A stretch of DNA of 64,000 bases, from contig NZ_JAFIQX010000011.1 in assembly GCF_017356035.1 (NCBI RefSeq), positions 1-64,000 on the forward strand, written 5' to 3'. The position numbers were made by a program, and so were the translations under genes. Shown in pieces: positions 17,301 to 24,575 of the stretch (position 1 is its first letter; every line of letters begins with the position of its first letter). The notes beneath the pieces were generated by a model, which saw only the letters and a list, made by a program, of their open reading frames with translations, was not told the DNA's origin and did no database searches. Source of the DNA: Longitalea luteola (GTDB taxonomy: Bacteria > Bacteroidota > Bacteroidia > Chitinophagales > Chitinophagaceae).

Positions 17301-19401
17301 TTTTACCAATACCTCAGGCCTGTTAAGTGGCATCCAGTTCTTTTGGGATTTTGGCAATGGTATTTCCAGCAACCAGGTGTCGCCCGCCGCTATTACCTAC
17401 CATCCCGGTGCCGATTTCAGGGATACAACTTATTACATAACGCTGAAAGCCTATAATGGCTGTGATACTTCATACCATCGCGATAGCGTATTGGTGTATG
17501 CCAACGCCAAAGCACGGTTTACGGTTGACACCACCAAAGGCTGTTCGCCTTTTGATGTCACCATTACCAATAAATCGGCGGGAAACAATGTTGCTTATTA
17601 CTGGGACTTTGGCGATGGTCTTAAAGATACCACTACCACGAACAATCCATTTGTACATGTATATCATACAGGCGCTATCAGCACGTATGAGATCCGGTTG
17701 ATCGCCGAAAACCAATGCCGGCGCGATACCCAACGCATCAGTGTGCTGGTAATGCCGAATTCCATAGATGCACACATAACCATAAACGGCAACCAGTTGG
17801 AAGGCTGCGCCCCGCATCCTGTCACATTCAATAACAGCAGCGTTGGCGCATCAACGCTTACCTGGGATTTTGGCGACAATGCTGCCAGGATCACCACTCC
17901 CAATGCACAGAATATCGTAAGCTATACCTATCAGCGCCCGGGCACATTTACGGTAACTGTGAGACTGCAAAATGACTGTTCCGATACCACGATCTATCGA
18001 AAGGTAACCGTTCATGCGCCCCCTGTTGCCGGCTTTAACCTGAACGATGCGCTTGTTTGCACCGGTAACAATGTGTTTACGGCCAATACAGCCCAGGAAG
18101 CAACAGCCTATGAATGGTTCTGGGGAGATGGACAAACCTCCTCTACAACCAACGGTTCCCATGCCTACGCTTCAGCAGGCAGTTACACCATTCAGCAGGT
18201 GGCTAAAAAAATAAACAATGCCGGGATGGTTTGTACAGATACCGCCTCGCACCTGGTGGTGATCACAGATAAAATAAAAGCCCGGCTAACAGTACGCCCC
18301 GGCAAAACGTGTGTGCCTTATACGTTACAAACGACTGCCACCGGCGCTGCCAATGCCTTCAAAACAGCATGGATATTTTACGACAGCGCCCAGGCGCCCT
18401 ATACCTTCAACGCCACCGGTAGTTCTGCAGCTCACGTGTATAACAAGCCCGGTAAATACCAGGTAAAACTGATCGTACATACAACAAACGAATGTGCCGA
18501 CAGTACAACCTTTTCTTTTGAAGTGCATAATACACCTGTAGTGCTTGGCACACCGGCCAGCAACAGTACCTGCAGCCACGACACAACCCTGTCGTTCAAC
18601 GCCCATGTGAGTTATACGGGCACCGATGACGTGCACCTGAAATGGTTTGTCAATAACGACCTGCAGGGTATGGCCAATCCGTTTGCTTATCGTTTCAAGG
18701 CGCCGGTACAAGCTGGTACGCCAACTGTTTACTCCATTCAGGTACTGGCAGAAAACGCCGCCGGCTGCGGCGACACAACTTCGGCGGGCGAGCTGCACAT
18801 GCAGCCTTTACCGCGGCCTGCCATTGCATTGTCACCAGCCAATATATTGCTGCAACCCGATTATACATTCACCTTTTGGGATACAGTGGCTACCAATGCC
18901 AATAAAGTGTACACCTGGGATATGGGCGATAAAACGCGGCAGCAATTGTCGGGGCAGAAAATAACCTACGAATATGCCGACACCGGCGCTTATAAAATAC
19001 AGTTATATGTGCATGATCATGGAACCGGCTGCAGCGGGTACGATACTGTGCACGTACGCATCCTGCATGTACCCGGTTACCTGTATGTGCCAAACGCCAT
19101 TTGCCCCGGATGCAGCAACAACGCGTTACGGCAGTTCCTGCCCATGGGAAAAGGGCTATCGCAATACCGCTTGCGCATTTTCAATACCTGGGGGCAGAAA
19201 ATATTTGAAACAACCCGGCTCGATGGCAATGGATCGCCCAACGACCCCTGGGATGGAAGATACAATGGCCAGGCTGTACAGCAGGACACCTATGGCTGGC
19301 AGATAGAAGCCAGGTATATAAACGGAACAGAATGGAAAGGTATGCTGTTCCCTAATAGTGATAAACCCGTTAAGGCAGGGTTTATTACGGTTGTGAAATA
19401 G
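14308..19401 (+). CDS. Large PKD-repeat surface protein with gliding-motility/T9SS C-terminal domain
   Basis: A 1697-residue secreted protein. A signal peptide (LSASFVLLFFSFLLASPAFT) is followed by many immunoglobulin-like and PKD domains; PKD motifs are visible as WTFGDGTTST, WDFGNGISS, YWDFGDGLKD, TWDFGDNA and WFWGDGQTSS. The last ~90 residues resemble the CHU_C (type B) sorting domain, with YRLRIFNTWGQKIFET, PWDGRYNGQ and a final KAGFITVVK strand, so it should leave the cell through the type IX secretion system. The usual VPNAFTPNGDG entry is replaced by VPNAICPGCSNNALRQF. A PorP/SprF-family gene follows, the standard pairing for such cargo. It may be an adhesin or structural filament. Confidence 0.88.
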   Translation: MRQTRKLSASFVLLFFSFLLASPAFTQVTAGIRANGKMVDHGDTVRICEGNSIQYLSAAQGSFIIGWTFTGGHIPGASGIGPFNVYYPATGYYATKQIVTAGNMADSILIVVYVSNEKPAAGFSFSPNNVCGNIDIQFTGHATGTGLSYFWTFGDGTTSTLPNPTHQFLQAVGMPGTTTYSVKQVVTNLFGCKDSTTQQVTIRNVPDASIGNADANINFGTFNGVSTFRRCSNIPSYTFSFINQSTTMPINTSYSISWGDGTPDTSFNSWPAGTVIKHIFPLGSSSMTVRVTGADGCIGIRKYIVFLGSTPAGGLSSLGNTDICASDSLRFAINNIAANPPGTQYTFLINDGSAPQVFVHPPPAVAAHFFAHGSCSFSSSSGNNTFNNAFGAYLTIENPCGTTSPSVVPIYVSGKPRAQIAVSPSETVCTQAAVSIVSNSTYGSVITPTGGTGSTCTNSGKQVWTISPASGYTINSGNLGSLNGSSLNGLLWNSGSNALNVTFNATGTYTVKLYVFNDKCGLDSTLKVICVRNPPDAQFSMSRKMSCGPGSALFTNTSPVNGCQGDEYKWEVTYDDPLNCGSSQSPAWQFLNGATEETTSPEIRFNAPGRYIIRLTVTAAAARTACAESFKQDTFYVSSLPKAAIDPIPAVCITNGLTPSATSNTCYSPGPLGYQWNFTNGTPATSNLQHPGTIHYAGTGTHAVQLKVIDSSCNTSVVLNTTVTVTPKPVANAGPDTAICGRAVITLGAPAVNGVSYQWSPATGLSNPAIANPVLQLDYTGSANDTTYGYQLTASIGANCATEDSIYIRVKRRPVVTLNTPATTICINTSTRLEAGGAGSYTWWPGTSLNHIAPDTVMAAPTTTTTYYVAGTLANGCADTTSVQVTVNPDAKAQFTATGITQCAPVNLDTVIQTTPFPQGNGLYTWYANGTPISSGTNSAFPSYPINGQAETAIIKLVTSSRHGCKADSMEMTFNTVPGVTAGFTKDQSKGCGPLTVSFTNTSGLLSGIQFFWDFGNGISSNQVSPAAITYHPGADFRDTTYYITLKAYNGCDTSYHRDSVLVYANAKARFTVDTTKGCSPFDVTITNKSAGNNVAYYWDFGDGLKDTTTTNNPFVHVYHTGAISTYEIRLIAENQCRRDTQRISVLVMPNSIDAHITINGNQLEGCAPHPVTFNNSSVGASTLTWDFGDNAARITTPNAQNIVSYTYQRPGTFTVTVRLQNDCSDTTIYRKVTVHAPPVAGFNLNDALVCTGNNVFTANTAQEATAYEWFWGDGQTSSTTNGSHAYASAGSYTIQQVAKKINNAGMVCTDTASHLVVITDKIKARLTVRPGKTCVPYTLQTTATGAANAFKTAWIFYDSAQAPYTFNATGSSAAHVYNKPGKYQVKLIVHTTNECADSTTFSFEVHNTPVVLGTPASNSTCSHDTTLSFNAHVSYTGTDDVHLKWFVNNDLQGMANPFAYRFKAPVQAGTPTVYSIQVLAENAAGCGDTTSAGELHMQPLPRPAIALSPANILLQPDYTFTFWDTVATNANKVYTWDMGDKTRQQLSGQKITYEYADTGAYKIQLYVHDHGTGCSGYDTVHVRILHVPGYLYVPNAICPGCSNNALRQFLPMGKGLSQYRLRIFNTWGQKIFETTRLDGNGSPNDPWDGRYNGQAVQQDTYGWQIEARYINGTEWKGMLFPNSDKPVKAGFITVVK

Positions 19402-19407
19402 TTGATC

Positions 19408-19471
19408 AGTTGACCAGTTGACCAGTTAACGAGTTGAAGAGTTACTGAGTTGTTCAGTTATTAAGTTATTC
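19408..19471. repeat. AGTTNNNN octamer array
   Basis: Seven bases after the PKD gene stop, eight 8-base units in a row begin AGTT (one begins inside the partial unit before it): AGTTGACC twice, then AGTTAACG, AGTTGAAG, AGTTACTG, AGTTGTTC, AGTTATTA, AGTTATTC. The four leading bases are constant and the rest vary. Confidence 0.85.
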
Positions 19472-19508
19472 AGCCAATTATAGGATCGGCACATTGGTTT
19501 TGAATTTC

Positions 19509-19548
19509 ATTAGCATATTAGCCAATTAGCACATCAGCACATTGGTTC
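19509..19548. repeat. ATTAGCNN octamer array
   Basis: Five 8-base units, ATTAGCAT ATTAGCCA ATTAGCAC ATCAGCAC ATTGGTTC, sit just upstream of the PorP/SprF gene. The same ATTAGCAT word occurs in the sufB-sufC gap. Confidence 0.75.
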
Positions 19549-19578
19549 TGCCGTTCACAACAAAACAATATCTTAAGA

Positions 19579-20652
19579 ATGAAAGTATATTTACTGGCGT
19601 GCATCATGACCCTGTCACCAACCTGTTCCCTACAGGCCCAGGACCCGGTATTTTCCCAGCCGTTTTTGTCGCCGGTATACCTGAACCCTGCAGCCACGGG
19701 CGCAGGTGATTACGATCTGCGGTTCAGCGCCATCTATCGCCGCCAATGGTGGAGTCTACCTTCGCAGATCTCCTACAGTGCTGTCTCCGTAGATAAATAC
19801 ATGCCCTCCCTGCATGGCGGTTTTGGCCTGCTGGGCACACACTCCAGTGAAGGGTATTTAAAAAAAACCGGCATTTATGGGTCATATGCCTATACCATTT
19901 GTTCCGGCACTTTGTCGCCAGCCGAAAATGGCGATGTGCCGCGCTGGTTTGCCAGCGGCGGTTTGCAATTTGGTTTTGTACAACGCCGCATCGATTACAG
20001 CAAACTGGTCTTTGCCGATCAGCTCGATGCTGATGGAATAATTCCCGGCAGTGTGTCCGCTGCCGACAAAGCCATTAACAGCGGTAAATGGTATCCTGAT
20101 TTTGCTGCCGGATTGTTCTTTAACTATAACTGGAATGACAATAACCGGTTGTTACTGGGAGGCAGCGCACATCACATTAACCGGCCCGATGAGTCGCTCA
20201 CCAATTCGGCCGATTCATTTCGCAGCCAGCTGCCCGTTCGCTGGACGGGCAATGCCATGTACACGTATACCAATCCCGAACAAACATGGTCGTATAGCCT
20301 GGCCGGTATTGTATACACACAGGCCAAACAACACTCATTGCAGGTAGGAACAGAAATTACCCAAAATGAATATGACATCAGCCTGGGCTTATGGTACCGC
20401 GGTGGTATTAATTTCCGGAATTACGATGTCTTTACCGTGACACTTTCCATTAACCTGGCTGGTCGCAGCGGCGATGGCTATAAAGTGCGGGCAGGCGCCG
20501 CCCACGATGCGCCGATCGGCCAAAACCGGTATTCGTATACTACCGGCAGTTCAGAACTCGGCTTTGTATGGGATCAAAGCACATACGACCAGGAAGCTGG
20601 CCATGCGTGCAAACCACGCATAAACAGCAAAAGTGCGTGCCCGATCCGATAA
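19579..20652 (+). CDS. PorP/SprF-family type IX secretion outer-membrane protein
   Basis: A 357-residue outer-membrane protein with a signal peptide ending LQAQ. The family opening DPVFSQPFLSPVYLNPAATG is followed by YRRQWWSLPS. Strands alternate to the end, as in a barrel. PorP/SprF members assist T9SS export or surface attachment of cargo with type B C-terminal domains and are commonly encoded directly after such cargo, as here (177 bases after the PKD protein). The last ~35 residues (GHACKPRINSKSACPIR) look like an extra tail. Confidence 0.9.
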   Translation: MKVYLLACIMTLSPTCSLQAQDPVFSQPFLSPVYLNPAATGAGDYDLRFSAIYRRQWWSLPSQISYSAVSVDKYMPSLHGGFGLLGTHSSEGYLKKTGIYGSYAYTICSGTLSPAENGDVPRWFASGGLQFGFVQRRIDYSKLVFADQLDADGIIPGSVSAADKAINSGKWYPDFAAGLFFNYNWNDNNRLLLGGSAHHINRPDESLTNSADSFRSQLPVRWTGNAMYTYTNPEQTWSYSLAGIVYTQAKQHSLQVGTEITQNEYDISLGLWYRGGINFRNYDVFTVTLSINLAGRSGDGYKVRAGAAHDAPIGQNRYSYTTGSSELGFVWDQSTYDQEAGHACKPRINSKSACPIR

Positions 20653-21001
20653 GTTATTTATGTGTAATTATTACGCGGTTATGCTCTTCTTTTATAACTC
20701 CAACAGACCACTGAACATAACCTTTTTACTACCTTTTATTGGCCCTGGAGTAACCCCAGGATCGCAATTGCGTCGTACCAGCTTCGCTGATATTTCGTAT
20801 ATATTCCGTAGATGTCTCGTAGATGTCTCGTATATAAGCCGTTCCTTTAAAGGTACGGGACATGTACGGCACATCCTGGAGATACGTACATTAAACACAT
20901 TAAACATGGGCGAAGCTGACCCGAACCAGATACGATCCAGGGGGCATCCAGGTGTGTTCAACAGGTTATAAAAAGCAGTAAAGCGTTAAAGAAAAAGGAG
21001 A
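20653..21001. repeat. Gene-free gap with a tandem 11-mer
   Basis: This 349-base stretch has no supportable gene. It contains TAGATGTCTCG twice in tandem (20809-20819 and 20820-20830), flanked by TCGTATATA on either side, and a 10-base palindrome CCTTTAAAGG just downstream (about 20846-20855). A CTGGAG..CCCCAG hairpin lies near 20745-20762. Confidence 0.45.
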
Positions 21002-21211
21002 TTATAAAGGATCGTGATCCTTTGCCTTGAACTTGTAATCATTAAAAAGCGGGAGTGGCTCTTTTACATATAGTTTATTGGGAGCCTTTGTTTTGGATAC
21101 AGTTTTTTTCTCTTCATTGATAACTTCTTCTTTCTTGTAAACTAACCTTAACGAGGAAGATTCTTCCGCTGCCGTCAGTTGAACTGGTTGGGTATTTCCT
21201 TTGATTTTCAT
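21002..21211 (-). CDS. Small charged protein of unknown function
   Basis: A 69-residue frame, MKIKGNTQPVQL to KAKDHDPL, lysine- and glutamate-rich, with no signal peptide or membrane segment and no cysteine. It is separated from the MOSC gene upstream by the terminator at 21251-21288, so it would need its own promoter. Amino-acid make-up is plausible for a real gene, but I know no family and no start signal is evident. Confidence 0.45.
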   Translation of the reverse strand: MKIKGNTQPVQLTAAEESSSLRLVYKKEEVINEEKKTVSKTKAPNKLYVKEPLPLFNDYKFKAKDHDPL

Positions 21212-21250
21212 GAGCAGTGCATTTAGTAAGTTATGAGGGACTTACATAGT

Positions 21251-21288
21251 AAAAAAAACAGACCACCTGCTTCCAGCGGGGTGATCTG
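21251..21288 (-). terminator. Intrinsic terminator of the MOSC gene
   Basis: On the minus strand CAGATCACC and GGTGGTCTG form a 9-base stem with one mismatch, followed directly by eight T. It lies 70 bases after the MOSC stop. Confidence 0.8.
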
Positions 21289-21357
21289 CTTATATTCACA
21301 TCTTGTGTTGACTAATTTCCTCAGTCGTAGAAATAAAAACTGATAATGGGGCAAGCT

Positions 21358-22185
21358 TTAGTCGGGTAATAACTCAACCTGCGCATGTTCGTTAATGATA
21401 ATCGTATCGCCAATGCTTATACTGCCGGTTCCGTGGAACAATAAGTTCTGTCCGAACAGGATCTTTTTATTCTTTGTGCGGTAGGTGCTGAGTGTTCTAA
21501 GGGGCTCTTTGGCTTTTTCGGCGGTTTGCTGGTCAATTGTCGTAATTACGCAGCGGGAACAGGGCTTCACCCCGAAAAAAGAGACCCCATTGATCTGGAA
21601 CTGTTTCATCGAATCCTCCAGGAAGGCCGCTCCTCCCTTAAAGACAATGTTTGGCCGGAAGCGGTTCATGGGCACAGGTATTTCCAACCGGCTGTTCAGG
21701 TCGTCGAGCGAGGCCTGGCTGATCAGCAGTAAAGGATAGCCGTCGGAAAAACTGGTGATTTCCTTATTGTGCGCATAACGGCCGTCAACATAGCGGCGGG
21801 TTGTGTCGGGCATATACACCAGTTTGCAGGGCAGCCCTAACTGTTCACTGAACCAGGCGTTGGCCCGGTCACTCACCTTTTGAGCCCGGCAATGATTGCT
21901 CCACACGGTAACCATAAACGTTTCTAAACTGGCGGGTTCAAATGGGATCAGCAATTCCGCCCCGGGAACACCGGTATTTTGTACCAGCAGGCCCCCATCG
22001 GTAAGCTGTACCTTCAATAAAGCCATTGCACTTATTTCGCGTTGCGACAGGAACCGGTCATTTTCATCAACCAGCATCCATCTTCTATCGTATTGAAATC
22101 CGCGATCGGTAAGTGTGGCTGTGTTCACGGCAATACCACCCAATGATTTTATAGGGTAAATGTATAATTCGCTAACTGTAAGCAT
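21358..22185 (-). CDS. MOSC-domain protein (molybdenum-cofactor sulfurase C-terminal type)
   Basis: A 275-residue protein with the MOSC N-terminal beta-barrel (LYIPIKSLGGIAVNTATLTDRG-type opening, residues about 1-120) and the MOSC domain (about 130-270). The conserved cysteine is in GVKPCSRCVITTID, preceded by MNRFRPNIVFKGG. This is the YcbX/mARC-like arrangement, which binds or transfers molybdenum cofactor and reduces N-hydroxylated compounds. No other Moco gene is in view, so the substrate is open. A terminator and a 15-codon ORF lie just upstream. Confidence 0.88.
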   Translation of the reverse strand: MLTVSELYIYPIKSLGGIAVNTATLTDRGFQYDRRWMLVDENDRFLSQREISAMALLKVQLTDGGLLVQNTGVPGAELLIPFEPASLETFMVTVWSNHCRAQKVSDRANAWFSEQLGLPCKLVYMPDTTRRYVDGRYAHNKEITSFSDGYPLLLISQASLDDLNSRLEIPVPMNRFRPNIVFKGGAAFLEDSMKQFQINGVSFFGVKPCSRCVITTIDQQTAEKAKEPLRTLSTYRTKNKKILFGQNLLFHGTGSISIGDTIIINEHAQVELLPD

Positions 22186-22236
22186 ACGCTAAGGTAGCAA
22201 GATGTAAGTTATTGGGTTAAACCGGTAAAATAAAAA

Positions 22237-22260
22237 AGCCCTTCGATGGTTCGAAGGGCT
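22237..22260 (-). terminator. Perfect 10-bp terminator hairpin upstream of the MOSC gene
   Basis: AGCCCTTCGA and TCGAAGGGCT pair fully around a 4-base loop, and on the minus strand six T follow (22231-22236). It stands 52 bases before the MOSC start, so it ends transcription of the mini-ORF at 22310-22357 or acts as an attenuator. Confidence 0.8.
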
Positions 22261-22309
22261 CTCCCGGCACTTTTTGTCGGGACAGATATTTTGATGGAAC
22301 ATACCCCGG

Positions 22310-22357
22310 CTAGGCGATACCAACCGAAAGTGTCCATGAATGATCTGTAGATTTCAT
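22310..22357 (-). CDS. 15-codon ORF with strong Shine-Dalgarno, leader-peptide-like
   Basis: ATG at 22357 opens MKSTDHSWTLSVGIA and stops at 22310. AAAGGAGGT lies at ideal distance upstream (AGGAGG at 22363-22368). Fifty bases downstream is the perfect terminator at 22237-22260, and then the MOSC gene. Peptide size and layout resemble leader peptides of attenuators, or a free-standing mini-gene. The peptide has no run of a single amino acid. I know no family. Confidence 0.45.
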   Translation of the reverse strand: MKSTDHSWTLSVGIA

Positions 22358-22495
22358 GAATACCTCCTTTTCTTTGGTGAACTGTAAATATACGCAAAAA
22401 ACGACATCGGCCGCCCCGCAAAACGTATTCATACTCTTATAAAAATGTTATATACTGAACACTACTACATTGTATGTATGGCCTGATAAATAATT

Positions 22496-22521
22496 TCTGG
22501 TATTAACTTTGTATTACCAGA
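22496..22521 (+). promoter_or_regulatory. Promoter box inside an inverted repeat, upstream of the MBL gene
   Basis: TAACTTTG (22504-22511) fits TAnnTTTG and lies between arms TCTGGTA (22496-22502) and TACCAGA (22515-22521). This is a candidate repressor site over the -7 box. The MBL gene starts 88 bases further on. No good -33 box is seen. Confidence 0.35.
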
Positions 22522-22608
22522 TGCCCTGATATAACACACCGGCAGTTGGCGCCTGCCGGGCAAAAGGCCTGACATTCTATTGCAGCAACTCTACGCAAAT
22601 ACTTTTCT

Positions 22609-23418
22609 ATGATACTTTCGCCTTCGGCAAAGAATATTTGCAACACCTGCGGTGTGCGATATGGAACTTCTATCATTCCTGCTATTTGCGATATCTGCGC
22701 CGATGACCGGCAATACCTGGGTTTTACGGGACAAACGTGGACGAGCTATAATGAACTGGCTGCCAGGAGCAGCATTCGTTTTTGCCGCTTACAGTCAACG
22801 ATATACGATCTCCGAATAACCCCGGCCTTTGCCATCGGCCAAAAAGCACACCTGGTACTTTCACCTGCCGGCAATGTGCTGTGGGATTGCCTGCCTTTCA
22901 TCGACGATCAAACCATTGCTTTCGTCCGGTCGCTGGGCGGTATCAGCGCCATTGCCATTTCACACCCGCACTATTACAGTCTGATGCAGGATTGGGCCAC
23001 TGCCTTTGACTGTCCTATTTATTTGCATGCCAATGATAAAGAATGGATCAAAGATCCCGGAGGATATATCGAACTGTGGTCGGGCAGTACCAAAACGCTT
23101 TGGGATAACATTAGTATCGTGCACACAGGCGGTCATTTTGCCGGCAGCACCATCCTCCATTTGCCTGATCATGGCCGGTCGGGCTGTTTACTAACCGGCG
23201 ACAGCATTTACATAGCGCCCAGCCGGCGCCATATGGCCTTTATGTATAGTTACCCAAATCATATTCCGCTTCCCAAAAAAGACATAGAACTTATTTACGA
23301 ACGGGTGCATCCACTGCCCTTCGACGCCATGTACGGCGCTTTTGAATGGATGAATATCACAGAAGGCGCGCGGGCCATTTTTGAAAGATCGATCAGCCGT
23401 TATCTTTCCATTTATTGA
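22609..23418 (+). CDS. MBL-fold metallohydrolase with N-terminal zinc ribbon
   Basis: A 269-residue protein. The N-terminus has a four-cysteine ribbon (C11, C14, C27, C30 in ICNTCG and ICDICADD). The rest is a metallo-beta-lactamase fold with a varied HxHxDH motif, SHPHYYSLMQDW, a metal histidine in HTGGHFAGS and the aspartate in LLTGDS. The altered first motif (HPHYYSLM) means only part of the usual metal set is kept, as in several glyoxalase II-like homologues of unknown activity. It is a single-gene unit with a likely promoter at 22504. The substrate is unknown. Confidence 0.8.
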   Translation: MILSPSAKNICNTCGVRYGTSIIPAICDICADDRQYLGFTGQTWTSYNELAARSSIRFCRLQSTIYDLRITPAFAIGQKAHLVLSPAGNVLWDCLPFIDDQTIAFVRSLGGISAIAISHPHYYSLMQDWATAFDCPIYLHANDKEWIKDPGGYIELWSGSTKTLWDNISIVHTGGHFAGSTILHLPDHGRSGCLLTGDSIYIAPSRRHMAFMYSYPNHIPLPKKDIELIYERVHPLPFDAMYGAFEWMNITEGARAIFERSISRYLSIY

Positions 23419-23787
23419 ACGCTGAATTTTTTACTATCTGGTGACAATGGAAAAGCACGATACTGTTCGCTGGTGAACCCCGGTGAATTACTTATCTCAA
23501 TTAGAGAAAACACTTAAGCCATTTTTTAATATATTTTTGTAAACTTGCATCCCGCTGTTAGCTGTGCCAAAAAGCGCAGATAATGCGATGATTTCAGGTT
23601 CCGCACCGCACTGATTATAGCAACCTCCGTGATTTGAAACTGGAAAGTTATTCCTGTACCATTAGCAATTTATTGATAGTCACTAACCTTATCTTTATAG
23701 AGTTCGGTATTACAGTAAGCCGGGTTTTATAAAGATGTATTGCCAGTAGTTGGTTCCCGATAACAGATGATCATAAATTGAAACCCG
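23419..23787. promoter_or_regulatory. 369-base gap upstream of the sigma factor, with a TATTTTTG box
   Basis: TATTTTTG at 23532-23539 matches TAnnTTTG and is followed by GTAAACTTGCAT. If used, the sigma-factor mRNA would have a leader of about 240 bases. No ORF in it is convincing. I see no terminator or known RNA. Confidence 0.35.
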
Positions 23788-24432
23788 ATGAAGAAGAAAT
23801 TTTTGGAAAAGGAAGATTGGCTCACAGCGTTTAATCAAGGGAATAGTAGTGCCTTTCGCGTGATTTTCGAGAACTACAACAAACTGCTTTTTACCTGTGC
23901 CGTGCAATTGGTAAAGGATAAAGAGCAGGCTGAGGACATTGTATCTGAAGCTTTTACAAAACTATGGCAACGGCATGATGTTTTTCAGACCGAAGAACAC
24001 ATAAAAGCGTTTTTATTTGTGACCACCCGCAACGCCAGCCTCAATTACCTGCGGCATATACAAAGAAAAACTGCGTCCCAAAACGAATTGTCGTATCTGC
24101 AAAGAGATAAGGACGACCAGGATGTGATTACCGATATGATAGAAGGCGAATTACTCAAAAGGATCTACCCGCTCATAGAGACCCTGCCCCATAAATGCAA
24201 GATCATCTTTAAAATGATCTATTTTGAAGATGCCAGCACCGACGAGGTGGCGGAAAAACTGCATATCAGTGCGCGGAATGTATTGAACCAGAAAAGCAGG
24301 GCCATCCAGTTACTGAAAAAGAAACTGCTGGTGGCTGTATTTATCAGTTTTTGCCTCAGCGCATCCATTGCCTGCAAGTTTAAAAAAGAGCGCCCGATAG
24401 AAAAGGGGATTTTTACGATATGCACCTGGTAA
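23788..24432 (+). CDS. ECF RNA polymerase sigma-70 factor
   Basis: A 214-residue ECF sigma factor of the Bacteroidota FecI-like type. Region 2 is seen in FRVIFENYNKLLFTCAVQLV and EDIVSEAFTKLW, and region 4 helix-turn-helix in STDEVAEKLHISARNVLNQK. It should direct the downstream SusC/SusD genes and be held by the FecR protein encoded next. The C-terminus carries an extra segment: after LLKKK comes the hydrophobic LLVAVFISFCLSASIA and a basic tail, enough to touch or enter the inner membrane. A hairpin with ten paired bases (24468-24490) separates it from fecR. Confidence 0.9.
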   Translation: MKKKFLEKEDWLTAFNQGNSSAFRVIFENYNKLLFTCAVQLVKDKEQAEDIVSEAFTKLWQRHDVFQTEEHIKAFLFVTTRNASLNYLRHIQRKTASQNELSYLQRDKDDQDVITDMIEGELLKRIYPLIETLPHKCKIIFKMIYFEDASTDEVAEKLHISARNVLNQKSRAIQLLKKKLLVAVFISFCLSASIACKFKKERPIEKGIFTICTW

Positions 24433-24467
24433 CATCACCTTTATTTATTTTTTTAATTTTTTTTGTC

Positions 24468-24490
24468 AAAAACAACCAACGGTTGTTTTT
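24468..24490 (+). terminator. Hairpin between sigma and FecR genes
   Basis: AAAAACAACC and GGTTGTTTTT are perfect arms around AAC, the T-rich arm acting as the U tract. It would end or weaken transcription after the sigma gene. Confidence 0.6.
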
Positions 24491-24575
24491 ATAGTATGTA
24501 AGGTTTTAAAGGCTCAGAGAGGTAGGCGCATTCCTGGTGAGTCAAGCCACTTTCAAAGATTTAAATACCATTATT

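Noticed and set aside
22209-22421. 70-codon minus-strand frame overlapping the mini-ORF
   Set aside because: It runs through the terminator hairpin at 22237-22260 and is in a different frame from the Shine-Dalgarno-led 15-codon ORF.
23540-23787. Possible small RNA or riboswitch in the leader of the sigma gene
   Set aside because: No convincing conserved fold or terminator could be drawn by eye.
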